Positions 45,869 through 54,461 of a stretch of DNA of 64,000 bases are shown piece after piece. Positions within the stretch are counted from its first letter, which is position 1. Each line of letters starts with the position of its first letter. This DNA comes from Streptomyces sp. SPB162. Lineage in GTDB: Bacteria > Actinomycetota > Actinomycetes > Streptomycetales > Streptomycetaceae. The notes under the pieces were generated by a model that worked only from the letters and a program-made list of their open reading frames with translations, did no database searches and was not told where the DNA came from. The position numbers and the translations under genes were made by a program. The stretch is from assembly GCF_029504575.1 (NCBI RefSeq), contig NZ_JAQFII010000001.1:3169001-3233000 (forward strand), in the 5' to 3' direction.

Positions 45869-46765
45869 TCACCCTACGGAGCGTGACGACTGCGCCGCCT
45901 CGTCCGCCTCTCCACCCCGCCCGACGAGTCCACGCCGGGTGCCCGCGGTCGCGGCGAACTTCGGCTCCGCCTTCCGCATCTCACGCTGCCCGAGGGCGCC
46001 GCCGATGACCGACGGCAGATAGCCGCGGATCGACTGCATGCCGCGCAGCCACCACTGCGCGTACACGTGCGGGGAGCGCCGCTCGATCCCGGCGACGATC
46101 CGCTCGACGGCCGGCTCCAGCGGGTAGGTGCGGTTCGTCGGCCACGGCAGCTTGGCGCGCATGTACCGCATCAGCTCGTCCTCGTCGGCGCCGCGCACCA
46201 TGTCGGTGTCGGTCCAGCTCAGGTAGCCGACGCCGACCTTGACGCCCTTGTGGCCGACCTCGGCGCGCAGGCTGTGCGCGAACGCCTCGACGCCCGCCTT
46301 GCTCGCGCAGTACGCGGTCATCATCGGGGCCGGGGTGATCGCCGCCAGCGAGGCGATCTGCAGCAGGTAGCCGCGCGAGGTGAGGAGCGCGGGCAGGAAG
46401 GCGCGGGCGGTGGTGACGCTGCCCAGCAGGTTGACGTTGACGACCCGCTCGAACGCGGCGGGGTCGGAGTCCAGGAACGGACCGCCCGTCGCCACACCCG
46501 CGTTGGCGACGACGACGTCGATCCGACCGAAGTGCGCCAGGATCTCGGCCGCGGCCCGCTCCATCGCCGCGAGGTCGGTGACGTCGGCGGCCCAGTGCGC
46601 GGCCCCGCCGCCGAGGCCTTCCGCCACCAGCTTCAGCTCGTCGGGCTCCAGCCCGACGAGCGCCAGCTTGGCGCCGCGCCGCGCGAGCTTGCGCGCGAGC
46701 AGCTCGCCCACCCCGCGGGCGGCGCCCGTGACCACCACGACCTGTCCGTTCAACGACTGGCTCAT
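45869..46765 (-). CDS. SDR family oxidoreductase
   Basis: A 298-residue short-chain dehydrogenase: TGAARGVG near the start, ANAG, catalytic Ser in LQIASLAA and YCASK. A C-terminal extension of about 50 residues goes beyond the usual fold. The ATG at 46765 has AAGGAG upstream and overlaps the hydrolase stop (ATGA). Third gene of the monooxygenase-hydrolase-SDR operon; probably oxidises or reduces alcohol/ketone intermediates of that pathway. Confidence 0.9.
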   Translation of the reverse strand: MSQSLNGQVVVVTGAARGVGELLARKLARRGAKLALVGLEPDELKLVAEGLGGGAAHWAADVTDLAAMERAAAEILAHFGRIDVVVANAGVATGGPFLDSDPAAFERVVNVNLLGSVTTARAFLPALLTSRGYLLQIASLAAITPAPMMTAYCASKAGVEAFAHSLRAEVGHKGVKVGVGYLSWTDTDMVRGADEDELMRYMRAKLPWPTNRTYPLEPAVERIVAGIERRSPHVYAQWWLRGMQSIRGYLPSVIGGALGQREMRKAEPKFAATAGTRRGLVGRGGEADEAAQSSRSVG

Positions 46766-47748
46766 ACCGTCTTCTCCTTCACGGAAAGGTTCTCCTGGGC
46801 CGGCGGGAGGTCGGGCAGGTGCTGCGGGAGGTGGTCCCTGGCCAGGCCGCGGACGACGTCCGCGACCGCGTCCGTGCCTTCGATGGGTGTCATGTGGCCC
46901 AGACCCGCGAGTTCGGTCAGGCCCACGCAGTTGGGCAGCGCGGCGGCCATTCCGCGCGCGTGCACCGGCGGGGTGAGCTTGTCCGCCGTGCCGACCAGGA
47001 CGGCGGTCGGCGCGGTGAGCCCGCCGAGTGCCGCGTCCAGGTCGAGTCCCGCCAGCACCCGTCCCCACGCGGAGCGCGGCCGGGTCCCGCAGGCGTGCAC
47101 GATGCGCGCGGTCGCGGCGACCTGCTCCGGCGTCGAGCCGGCCGCCATCACGCCGTACTTGAGCGCGGCGCGCGACACCCCGCTGACCGGCCCGAGCGGG
47201 GCGCGCGAGCTGAGCAGCAGCCGGTGGAAGCCGTCGCGGACCTTCCGCGAGCGGAACCGCGGCGGCAGCACCTGGGTCTCGGCGAGCAGCCGCCCACTAC
47301 CGGTGCTGGCCAGCAGGGTGGCGGCGGTGCGGGCCCGTACGACGGCGCGTCCGGAGGCGGCCATCAGCGTCATGCCGCCCATCGAGTGCCCGACCAGGAC
47401 CGCCCGCTCCCCTTCGGGGACGACGGCTTCGAGCACCGCCGCCAGGTCGTCGGCGAGCGCCCGCGTGCTGTAGCCCTTGCGGTCCGGGGTGCCGCTGCGG
47501 CCGTGTCCGCGCTGGTCGTAGGCGACCACCTGGAAGTCGGCCGACAGGTTGCGTATCAGCGGCGCCCAGAAGATCGTCGAACAGGTCCAGCCGTGGATCA
47601 GGACGACGGTCGGCCGGTCGGCGGGACCGTGCTCCTCGACGTGGATGCGGGTGCCGTCCGCCGAGGTCACGGCCAGTTCGCGGCGGGCCGGCGGAAGGGT
47701 GAACGGGCTGTCGGCCGCCATTGCCGCCTTCGCGGTGATCCTGCTCAT
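46762..47748 (-). CDS. Alpha/beta hydrolase
   Basis: A 328-residue alpha/beta hydrolase without a signal peptide. Oxyanion motif HGWTCS, nucleophile elbow GHSMGG, and C-terminal His in GLGHMTPIE are present. The ATG at 47748 overlaps the monooxygenase stop (ATGA), and its own stop overlaps the SDR. In such operons the hydrolase may cleave the ester or lactone made by the monooxygenase; the substrate is unknown. Confidence 0.92.
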   Translation of the reverse strand: MSRITAKAAMAADSPFTLPPARRELAVTSADGTRIHVEEHGPADRPTVVLIHGWTCSTIFWAPLIRNLSADFQVVAYDQRGHGRSGTPDRKGYSTRALADDLAAVLEAVVPEGERAVLVGHSMGGMTLMAASGRAVVRARTAATLLASTGSGRLLAETQVLPPRFRSRKVRDGFHRLLLSSRAPLGPVSGVSRAALKYGVMAAGSTPEQVAATARIVHACGTRPRSAWGRVLAGLDLDAALGGLTAPTAVLVGTADKLTPPVHARGMAAALPNCVGLTELAGLGHMTPIEGTDAVADVVRGLARDHLPQHLPDLPPAQENLSVKEKTV

Positions 47749-49253
47749 GACGCGGGCACCTCCACCGGCTCGACGGGCTCCGCCGTGCGCACGGGCGCCG
47801 GCAGCAGGTTGTACTCGGCCGGCCGCAGCTCGCGGGTGGCCCGCCGGAACTCGGCCGTCGTGCCCGGCCAGGCCGTCGTGTTGCGACCCTCGGAGTCCAG
47901 ATACCAGCTCTTGCAGCCGCCGGTGTTCCACACCGTGCGGGCGGTGCGCCGCTGCATCTCGGCGTTCCACGCCGTGACCGCTCCCGGCTTGGCGTCCAGG
48001 GCGGCCGCCCCGGTCCGCTCCAGGGTGCGCAGGTAGGCGGCGACGTAGTTGATGGACGACTCGATCATCAGGATCATCGAGCTGTTGCCGAGGCCGGTAT
48101 TGGGGCCGATGATCAGCAGCAGGTTCGGGAAGCCGTCGATCGTGCTGCCGCGGAGCGCGGCCATCCCGCCCTTCCAGTGCTCGGCCAGCGTACGGCCGCC
48201 GACGCCGGTGATGCGGTCGCCGATCGGCATGTCCGTCACGTGGAACCCGGTGCCGAAGACGATCGCGTCGACGTCGCGCTCGGTGCCGTCCGACGTGACG
48301 ATCGTCGAGCCGCGCACCTCCTTGAGCGCCGAGGTCACGACTTCCGTGTTCGGCTGGGCGAGCGCCGGATAGTAGTCGTTGGAGAGCAGGATGCGCTTGC
48401 AGCCGATGGTGTAGTCCGGGGTCAGCTTGGCGCGCATCACCGGGTCCTTGATCGCGCGGCGCATGTGGTTCCTGGCGATCTGCTCGGTCGCCTTCATCAG
48501 CTGCGGGCGCTTGACGAACGCGCCGACCTGGAACTCCCTGATCAGCCAGAGCAGCCCGCGCCGCGCCTTCGCGGTGCCGGGGATGGTGCCGTGCAGCCAC
48601 CGCTCGGCCTTGTTGATACCGCGGTCCATCCGCGGCATCACCCACGGCGGGGTGCGCTGCAGCACGGTCAGCGACGTCACCTGCGGCTGGATGGACGGCA
48701 CGATCTGGATCGCGGAGGCGCCGGTGCCGACCATCGCGACGCGCTTGTCCTTGATGTCGAAGTCGTGGTCCCAGCGCGAGGAGTGGAAGACCGCGCCCGG
48801 GAACGTGTCGAGCCCCGGGATGTCCGGCAGCTTGGGGTCGGACAGCGGGCCGGTGGCGGAGACGACGACGTCGGCCGTCAACTCGCCCTGCGTGGTCGTG
48901 ATGTGCCAGTGCCTGGCCTCTTCGTCCCAGGCCGCCGTCAGCACCTCGGAGTCGAACCGCAGGTGCGGCCGCAGCCCGAAGGTGTCGGTGACCCGCTCCA
49001 GATACGCGCGGATGTGCGGCTGGCCGGAGAACGTGCGGGGCCAGTCCGCGTTCGGCGCGAACGAGAAGGAGTACAGGTGGGAGGGGACGTCACAGGCGCA
49101 TCCCGGGTAGCTGTTGTCCCGCCAGGTGCCACCGACCGAGCCGGCGCGCTCCAGGATCACGAAGTCCGTGATGCCCTCCCGGCGCAGCCGGACGGCCGCG
49201 CCGAGCCCGCCGAACCCTGATCCGATCACCGCCACCCGCACGTGCTCAGCCAT
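47745..49253 (-). CDS. Flavin-containing (Baeyer-Villiger-type) monooxygenase
   Basis: A 502-residue FAD/NADPH enzyme. FAD site GSGFGG, the Baeyer-Villiger fingerprint FPGAVFHSSRWD (FxGxxxHxxxW-D) and the second nucleotide site GTGASA are intact. It would insert oxygen into ketones or oxidise related substrates. First gene of a three-gene operon with hydrolase and SDR, divergent from a MerR regulator. The likely -10 is TACGGT on the minus strand near 49303-49308. Confidence 0.92.
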   Translation of the reverse strand: MAEHVRVAVIGSGFGGLGAAVRLRREGITDFVILERAGSVGGTWRDNSYPGCACDVPSHLYSFSFAPNADWPRTFSGQPHIRAYLERVTDTFGLRPHLRFDSEVLTAAWDEEARHWHITTTQGELTADVVVSATGPLSDPKLPDIPGLDTFPGAVFHSSRWDHDFDIKDKRVAMVGTGASAIQIVPSIQPQVTSLTVLQRTPPWVMPRMDRGINKAERWLHGTIPGTAKARRGLLWLIREFQVGAFVKRPQLMKATEQIARNHMRRAIKDPVMRAKLTPDYTIGCKRILLSNDYYPALAQPNTEVVTSALKEVRGSTIVTSDGTERDVDAIVFGTGFHVTDMPIGDRITGVGGRTLAEHWKGGMAALRGSTIDGFPNLLLIIGPNTGLGNSSMILMIESSINYVAAYLRTLERTGAAALDAKPGAVTAWNAEMQRRTARTVWNTGGCKSWYLDSEGRNTTAWPGTTAEFRRATRELRPAEYNLLPAPVRTAEPVEPVEVPAS

Positions 49254-49279
49254 GGCGCCGCCTCCCTGCCCTCAATCAC

Positions 49280-49331
49280 GCCAGCAATCACTGGCATGGT
49301 TGTACCGTAGACCACCGCGGTTACCGGCGGT
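49280..49331. promoter_or_regulatory. Inverted repeats between monooxygenase and MerR genes
   Basis: Two inverted repeats are seen: GCCAG-N6-CTGGC (49280-49295), and ACCGC-N8-GCGGT (49314-49331), the latter just upstream of the monooxygenase -10. A MerR dyad often spans the -35/-10 spacer, so the second fits. CAATCAC also occurs twice nearby. Moderate confidence. Confidence 0.45.
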
Positions 49332-49439
49332 AGGGGTCAGGGCCACCCAAGACGAACGGGCCCCGTAGCGGGTGCGCACCGGCCCGGCACCCTGCGCACA
49401 CCGGCCCGGCCCCGCCAGGGGACCGCATAGGCTGGCGAG

Positions 49440-50240
49440 GTGGCCGAGGACGTGCAGGAAACCAACGAGCAGCCCTCCGGGCGGGAGTACCGGATGGAGG
49501 CGCTGGCCGAGGCGGCCGGCATCCCCGTGCGCACCCTGCGCTTCTACCGCGAGCGCAAGCTCATCGCGCCGCCACGCCGCGAAGGCCGTATCGCCTGGTA
49601 CGGCGAGGCGCATCTCGCCCGCCTCCACACGATCGCCGCCCTCCTGGAGCGCGGCCACACTCTCGGCGGCATCGCCGAGCTGATCGGCGCCTGGGAGAAC
49701 GGCCGGACCCTCGACGGCGTGGCCGAACTGCTCGGCCTGGAAGGCGCGTTGATCACGCCGTGGTCCGAGGAGACGCCGGTCAGGCTCACCCCCGAGGCCC
49801 TCGCCGACTACTTCGGCGGGGACGTCACCCCGGAGAACCTGACGGCGGCCCTGGACATCGGTTACATCGCCGTCGACGGCGAGGACGTCGTCCACACCAG
49901 CCGCCGACTGCTCGACGCCTCCGCAGCCCTGGTCCGGGAGGGTGTCCCGCTGGCCGCCGTGCTGGAGACGGGCCGGTCCGTACGGGTCCACGTGGACGCG
50001 CTCGCCGACCTGTTCACGGTGCTCATCCGCAAGCACGTGGTGGACACCGCCGCCGACGACCTGCCGCCCGGCGAGGTGACCCGGCTCGCCGAGGCCCTGG
50101 AGCGGCTGCACCCGCTGGCCAAGAACGTGGTCGACGCGGAACTGGCGCTGGCCATGGACCGGCGCGTACGGACCGAGCTGGAGAAGTGGCTGCGGGACAC
50201 CTCGGCGCCCGAGGACCCGCGGGACGCTCCGCCTTCCTAG
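49440..50240 (+). CDS. MerR family transcriptional regulator
   Basis: A 266-residue regulator with an N-terminal MerR helix-turn-helix (GIPVRTLRFYRERKL, then a wing region) and a C-terminal effector domain without metal-binding Cys. The GTG has no Shine-Dalgarno; TAGGCT ends 6 nt upstream, so the mRNA is probably leaderless. Divergent from the monooxygenase operon, which it probably controls. The 276 nt after it carry a short direct repeat (GCGTACCAGCGGTG twice) but no gene. Confidence 0.92.
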   Translation: MAEDVQETNEQPSGREYRMEALAEAAGIPVRTLRFYRERKLIAPPRREGRIAWYGEAHLARLHTIAALLERGHTLGGIAELIGAWENGRTLDGVAELLGLEGALITPWSEETPVRLTPEALADYFGGDVTPENLTAALDIGYIAVDGEDVVHTSRRLLDASAALVREGVPLAAVLETGRSVRVHVDALADLFTVLIRKHVVDTAADDLPPGEVTRLAEALERLHPLAKNVVDAELALAMDRRVRTELEKWLRDTSAPEDPRDAPPS

Positions 50241-50516
50241 TGCTGGGTCGTGTCCTCACATCCTCGTCTGGCCGACGGGCGGACGAGGCCTATGTGAAGA
50301 CGCTCCAGGACCCGGCGGGCGTACCAGCGGTGGCGTACCAGCGGTGGCGGAACGCGGTACCGCGTCCAATCCTGAAGGGGACCCACCCCCGGCGCCGCCC
50401 CCTGCCGGACGAGCAGGAAGGGCACCGGGGGCGTACCGCCCTGTGACCTGCGAGGCTGGAGACGAGACCGCCCCCGCCCCCAGGGGCCCCGCATCGCCGC
50501 ATTGAGGAGGCACCCC

Positions 50517-50783
50517 ATGGAACAGTCCGACGACGCCAAGGCGGAACAGGCGATCCTCTCCAGGATCCGGACCATGGTCGCCGACGAGAAGGCCCTGCGC
50601 GAGCAGCTGACCGAGGGCACCATCGACGTGGCCACCGAGCACGCCAGGCTCGCCACACTGGAACGCGAACTCGACCGGTGCTGGGACCTGCTGCGCCAGC
50701 GCCGCGCCAAGGGCGAGGCCGGCGAGGACCCGGGCAAGGCCCGGGTCCGGTCCGAGTTCACCGTCGAGAGCTATGACTCATGA
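50517..50783 (+). CDS. DUF2630 family protein
   Basis: An 88-residue helical protein. ILSRIRTMVADEKALREQL and LERELDRCWDLLRQRRA are the DUF2630 signature; function unknown. The ATG at 50517 has GAGGAGG upstream, preferred to a GTG at 50502. It ends 13 nt before the CDGSH gene, so the two are probably co-transcribed. Confidence 0.9.
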   Translation: MEQSDDAKAEQAILSRIRTMVADEKALREQLTEGTIDVATEHARLATLERELDRCWDLLRQRRAKGEAGEDPGKARVRSEFTVESYDS

Positions 50784-50796
50784 CGAGGAGCGACCG

Positions 50797-51234
50797 ATGA
50801 CGGGAAGCACCGAGGTGCCGATCCCCGAAGGCGCGCGGGCCTATGCCGGGGACGGCATCACGGTCACCTTCGAGGCCGTGCGCTGTCTGCACGCCGGTGA
50901 GTGCGTGCGCGGCCTGCCCGGGGTCTTCGACACCGCGGAGCGCCCGTGGATCCGGACCGGTGGCGCCCCCGCCGACCTCGTCGCGCGGATCGTCCGGCGC
51001 TGCCCCTCGGGCGCGCTGCAGTACCGGCTCGACGACGGCCACCCGGAGGAGCCGACCCATCCGACCGCGATCAGCCGCTCCTCCTCCGGAGGCATCGCGG
51101 TCCGTGGCGATCTGATCGTCCACGCCTCCGACGGGGCCCGGACGGAGACCCGCGCCGTCCTGTGCGGCTGCGGCAGCACGGGACACGCGCCGTACTGCGA
51201 CCACAGCGGCCCGTGCGGGACGCCGACCGGCTGA
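50797..51234 (+). CDS. Ferredoxin-like and CDGSH iron-sulfur protein
   Basis: A 145-residue protein with two iron-sulfur modules: a divergent mono-cluster domain (CLHAGECVRGLPGVFD ... RRCPSGAL) and a C-terminal CDGSH zinc-finger-like 2Fe-2S domain (CGCGSTGHAPYCDHSG). The roles of such fusions are unclear. The ATG at 50797 has GAGGAG 6 nt upstream; an in-frame ATG at 50773 overlaps DUF2630. Confidence 0.9.
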   Translation: MTGSTEVPIPEGARAYAGDGITVTFEAVRCLHAGECVRGLPGVFDTAERPWIRTGGAPADLVARIVRRCPSGALQYRLDDGHPEEPTHPTAISRSSSGGIAVRGDLIVHASDGARTETRAVLCGCGSTGHAPYCDHSGPCGTPTG

Positions 51235-51283
51235 CCCCGCCGGCTGACGGACCGCCTGGCTGACGGCCCGTCCGGTCCGGTGC

Positions 51284-52129
51284 TCAGGACGTGAACAGCG
51301 CCTGCAGGTCGCCGTATCCGAGCCCGTCCACCGCCGGGGTGCAGGTGCCGTCGGTCAGGAACTCCCGGACCTCCTGCCGGACCACCCCGTACGCGGCCTC
51401 GGCCATCCGCCCGCCGATGCTGACGCGCGCCACGCCGGCTGCGGCGAGTTCGGCGACGGAGGGTCCGCCCGGTCCGGTGAGGATGTTGAGCGGGACGCTG
51501 ATGTTCTTCGCCAGTTGGGCGACGACCGCGAGGTCGGTCACCCCGGGGACGAAGATCCCGCTCGCGCCCGCCTCGATGAAGGCGGCGGCACGCTCCAGCG
51601 CCGCACCGAGCCGCTCCTCCGGTTCACCGATGCCGCGCAGGTAGACGTCGGTACGCGCGTTGACGAAGAGCGGGACGTCCGCCTCGTCGGCCACCCGGCG
51701 GGCGGCGGCGATCCGCTCCGCCTGCTCGGCGAGGTCGCGCAGCTGGGCCGGCCGGTCCACGAGCGAGTCCTCGATGTTGATGCCGACGGCCCCGGCGGCC
51801 AGGACCCCGCGCACCGTGTCGGCGACCCCGGCCGCGCCCTCCCCGAAGCCGCTCTCGATGTCGGCGGAGACCGGCACGCCGACCGCCGACGCGATCCGTC
51901 CGATGAGTGCGAGCGCGAGCTCGCGGGGCAGCCGGTCGCCGTCGGCGTAGCCAAGACTCCAGGCGACTCCGCAGCTGGTGGTGGCGACGGCGGCCGCCCC
52001 CGCCTCCTCGATGATCCGCGCGCTGGCGACGTCCCACCCGTTGGCGAGGGCGAGCGGCCGGCCGGGGGTGTGCAGGGAGTGGAGGAGCAGGGCCTTGTCA
52101 CGGGGGTTGGATGTGGTCGAGGTAGTCAT
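51284..52129 (-). CDS. Isocitrate lyase/PEP mutase family protein
   Basis: A 281-residue TIM-barrel enzyme. SADIESGFGEG and NARTDVYLRG are hallmarks of the ICL/PEPM superfamily (2-methylisocitrate lyase- and phosphonomutase-like). The key catalytic Cys loop of isocitrate lyase (KKCGH-type) is not obvious, so the exact activity is undetermined. Divergent from the Ada-AlkA gene; no phosphonate genes are nearby. Confidence 0.88.
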   Translation of the reverse strand: MTTSTTSNPRDKALLLHSLHTPGRPLALANGWDVASARIIEEAGAAAVATTSCGVAWSLGYADGDRLPRELALALIGRIASAVGVPVSADIESGFGEGAAGVADTVRGVLAAGAVGINIEDSLVDRPAQLRDLAEQAERIAAARRVADEADVPLFVNARTDVYLRGIGEPEERLGAALERAAAFIEAGASGIFVPGVTDLAVVAQLAKNISVPLNILTGPGGPSVAELAAAGVARVSIGGRMAEAAYGVVRQEVREFLTDGTCTPAVDGLGYGDLQALFTS

Positions 52130-52296
52130 GGGGACAGTCCATCAGGCGGCCGCGGCTCCGTCCGGCGATTTTGCGACATGGACGGCACGGGCCGACCGGT
52201 CGGGTGGGAGGCTGGTCCCGGACCGGCGTCTCCGCCCCGACCTACGTGTCGGATTTCCGCTAGACCGGCGCTGTGACCCGGAGTGATGCTGGAGCC

Positions 52297-53812
52297 ATGC
52301 ACACCGACTTCGAACGTTGCGTACGAGCCGTGCAGTCGAAGGACGCCCGGTTCGACGGGTGGTTCTTCACCGCGGTGCTGACGACCAGGATCTACTGCCG
52401 GCCGAGCTGCCCCGTGGTGCCTCCCAAGGTCGCGAACATGAGTTTCCACCCGAGCGCGGCGGCGGCGCAGCAGGCCGGCTTCCGGGCCTGCAAGCGGTGC
52501 CGGCCGGACGCGAGCCCGGGGTCGCCGCAGTGGAACGAGCGGGCCGACCTCGTGGCCCGCGCCATGCGGCTGATCGCGGACGGGGTCGTCGACCGGGACG
52601 GTGTCCCGGGACTCGCGGCCCGGCTGGGCTACAGCACCCGGCAGGTGGAGCGGCAGTTGCTCGCCGAACTGGGCGCGGGTCCGCTGGCGCTCGCCAGGGC
52701 GCAGCGCGCGCAGACCGCGCGGCTGCTGATCGAGACGACGACGCTGCCGATGAGCGACGCCGCGTTCGCGGCGGGCTTCTCCAGCATCCGCACCTTCAAC
52801 GACACCGTCCGCGAGGTCTTCGCCCTCTCCCCCACCGAACTGCGCGCCCGCGTCGCCAGGGGCCGCCCGGCCGCCACCCCCGGCGAGCTGTCGCTGCGGC
52901 TGCCCTTCCGGGCCCCGCTCTGCCCGGACAACCTCTTCGGCCACCTGGCGGCCACGGCGGTACCGGGCGTCGAGGAGTGGCGCGACGGCGCGTACCGCCG
53001 CACCCTGCGGCTGCCGCACGGCCCCGGCGTCGTCTCCCTGAGCCCCCGGCCCGACCACATCGCGTGCCGGCTGCGCCTGACGGACCTGCGCGATCTGGCG
53101 CACGCGATCAGCCGCTGCCGGTGGCTGCTGGACCTCGACGCGGACCCGGTCGCGGTCGACGCGCAGCTCGGCACGGACCCGGTGCTGGCGCCGCTGGTCG
53201 CCAAGGCTCCCGGCCGCCGGGTGCCACGGGTCGCCGACGGGCCCGAGTTCGCGGTGCGCGCGGTGCTCGGCCAACAGATCTCGACGGGCCGCCGCCCGTA
53301 CGCACGCCGGGCGGCTGGTGGCGGCGCACGGCGAGCCGGTCGAGGATCCGGCGGGCGGGCTGACCCATCTGTTCCCCGACCCGGCGGCGCTGGCCGCCCT
53401 CGACCCGGCGGCGCTCGCGATGCCGCGGACCCGCCGCACCACCCTCACCACGCTGGTCGCCGCCCTGGCCGCGGGCGAACTCGACCTCGACGTCGGCAGC
53501 GACTGGCAGCGCGCCCGCGCGCAGCTGTCCGCGCTGCCGGGGTTCGGCCCGTGGACCGTCGAGTCGATCGCGATGCGCGCGCTCGGCGACCCGGACGCGT
53601 TCCTGCCGGGCGACCTCGGAATCCGCCTCGCCGCGAAGGAGCTGGGCCTGCCCACCACCCCCGCCGCGCTCACCCGCCACGCCGCCGCTTGGGCACCCTG
53701 GCGCGCCTACGCGGTCCAGTACCTGTGGGCGACCGGCGACCACGCCGTCAACACCCTTCCCACGACCGGCGGCCATGCCGTCGCGACCCCCTCCACGACC
53801 GGAGCCGCGTGA
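52297..53812 (+). pseudogene. Ada-AlkA fusion (DNA alkylation repair), frameshifted
   Basis: Order: Ada zinc/methylphosphotriester domain with four Cys (IYCRPSCP and RACKRC), AraC-type helix-turn-helix (about 90-180), AlkA N-domain, and HhH-GPD glycosylase domain. The first frame ends its family-like sequence at VLGQQISTG near 53290; the second continues from THAGRLVAAHGEPVED to 53812 with LPGFGPWTVESIA and catalytic Asp in PGDLG. One extra C at 53292/53293 causes the break. Intact, it would sense methyl damage and excise alkylated bases. A GTG at 52273 is an alternative start. Confidence 0.88.
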
Positions 53813-54312
53813 TGTCCTCCCGCACCCACACCGTGACCGATTCCCCCTGCGGCCCGCTGACCCTCGTCGCCCTCGACGGAACCCTCTGCGGGCTGTACAT
53901 GACGCAGCAGCGGCACCTCCCCGCCGAGGAGACGTTCGGCGAGCGCGACGACTCCGCGTTCGGCGCCGTCGAGGAACAGCTCGCCGCCTACTTCGCCGGG
54001 GAGCTCAGCGACTTCGACCTCCCCCTGACGCTGCTGGGCACCCCGTTCCAGCAGCGGGTCTGGTCCGCCCTGCGGGAGATCCCCTACGGCGAGACGCGCT
54101 CCTACGGGCAACTGGCCGACCTGCTCGGCAACTCCGGCGCCTCCCGCGCGGTCGGGCTCGCCAACGGCAAGAACCCCATCGGGATCATCGTCCCCTGCCA
54201 CCGCGTCGTCGGTGCCGACGGCTCCCTGACGGGGTACGGGGGCGGTCTCGACCGCAAGCGCTACCTCCTCGGCTTCGAGAAGGGGACGGCGGAGCCGGCG
54301 GCGCTGTTCTGA
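53812..54312 (+). CDS. ogt: Methylated-DNA-[protein]-cysteine S-methyltransferase
   Basis: A 166-residue suicide repair protein that takes the methyl group from O6-methylguanine onto the Cys of IVPCHRVVG. The preceding RSYGQLADLLG ... SRAVGLANGKNPI region is the helix-turn-helix. The ATG at 53812 overlaps the alkA stop (TGATG), so repair glycosylase and methyltransferase form one operon. A strong terminator follows. Confidence 0.95.
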   Translation: MSSRTHTVTDSPCGPLTLVALDGTLCGLYMTQQRHLPAEETFGERDDSAFGAVEEQLAAYFAGELSDFDLPLTLLGTPFQQRVWSALREIPYGETRSYGQLADLLGNSGASRAVGLANGKNPIGIIVPCHRVVGADGSLTGYGGGLDRKRYLLGFEKGTAEPAALF

Positions 54313-54337
54313 CCCGGACTCCGGCGCGGGGTACGAC

Positions 54338-54366
54338 ACAGGGCCCGGCGATCCGCCGGGCCCTGT
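54338..54366 (+). terminator. Terminator after ogt
   Basis: CAGGGCCCGGCG (54339-54350) and CGCCGGGCCCTG (54354-54365) pair perfectly with a 3-nt loop, extended by one A-T pair, about 26 nt after the ogt stop. Confidence 0.85.
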
Positions 54367-54461
54367 CCTGCGCGCCATCCCCCCGTCCCCACGAGGGCAG
54401 GCGCGTCATGGGGCCGCCGTCGAGCTCTCCGCCTACCGGCGGCCCCAGCCTCTGTGCCGTG

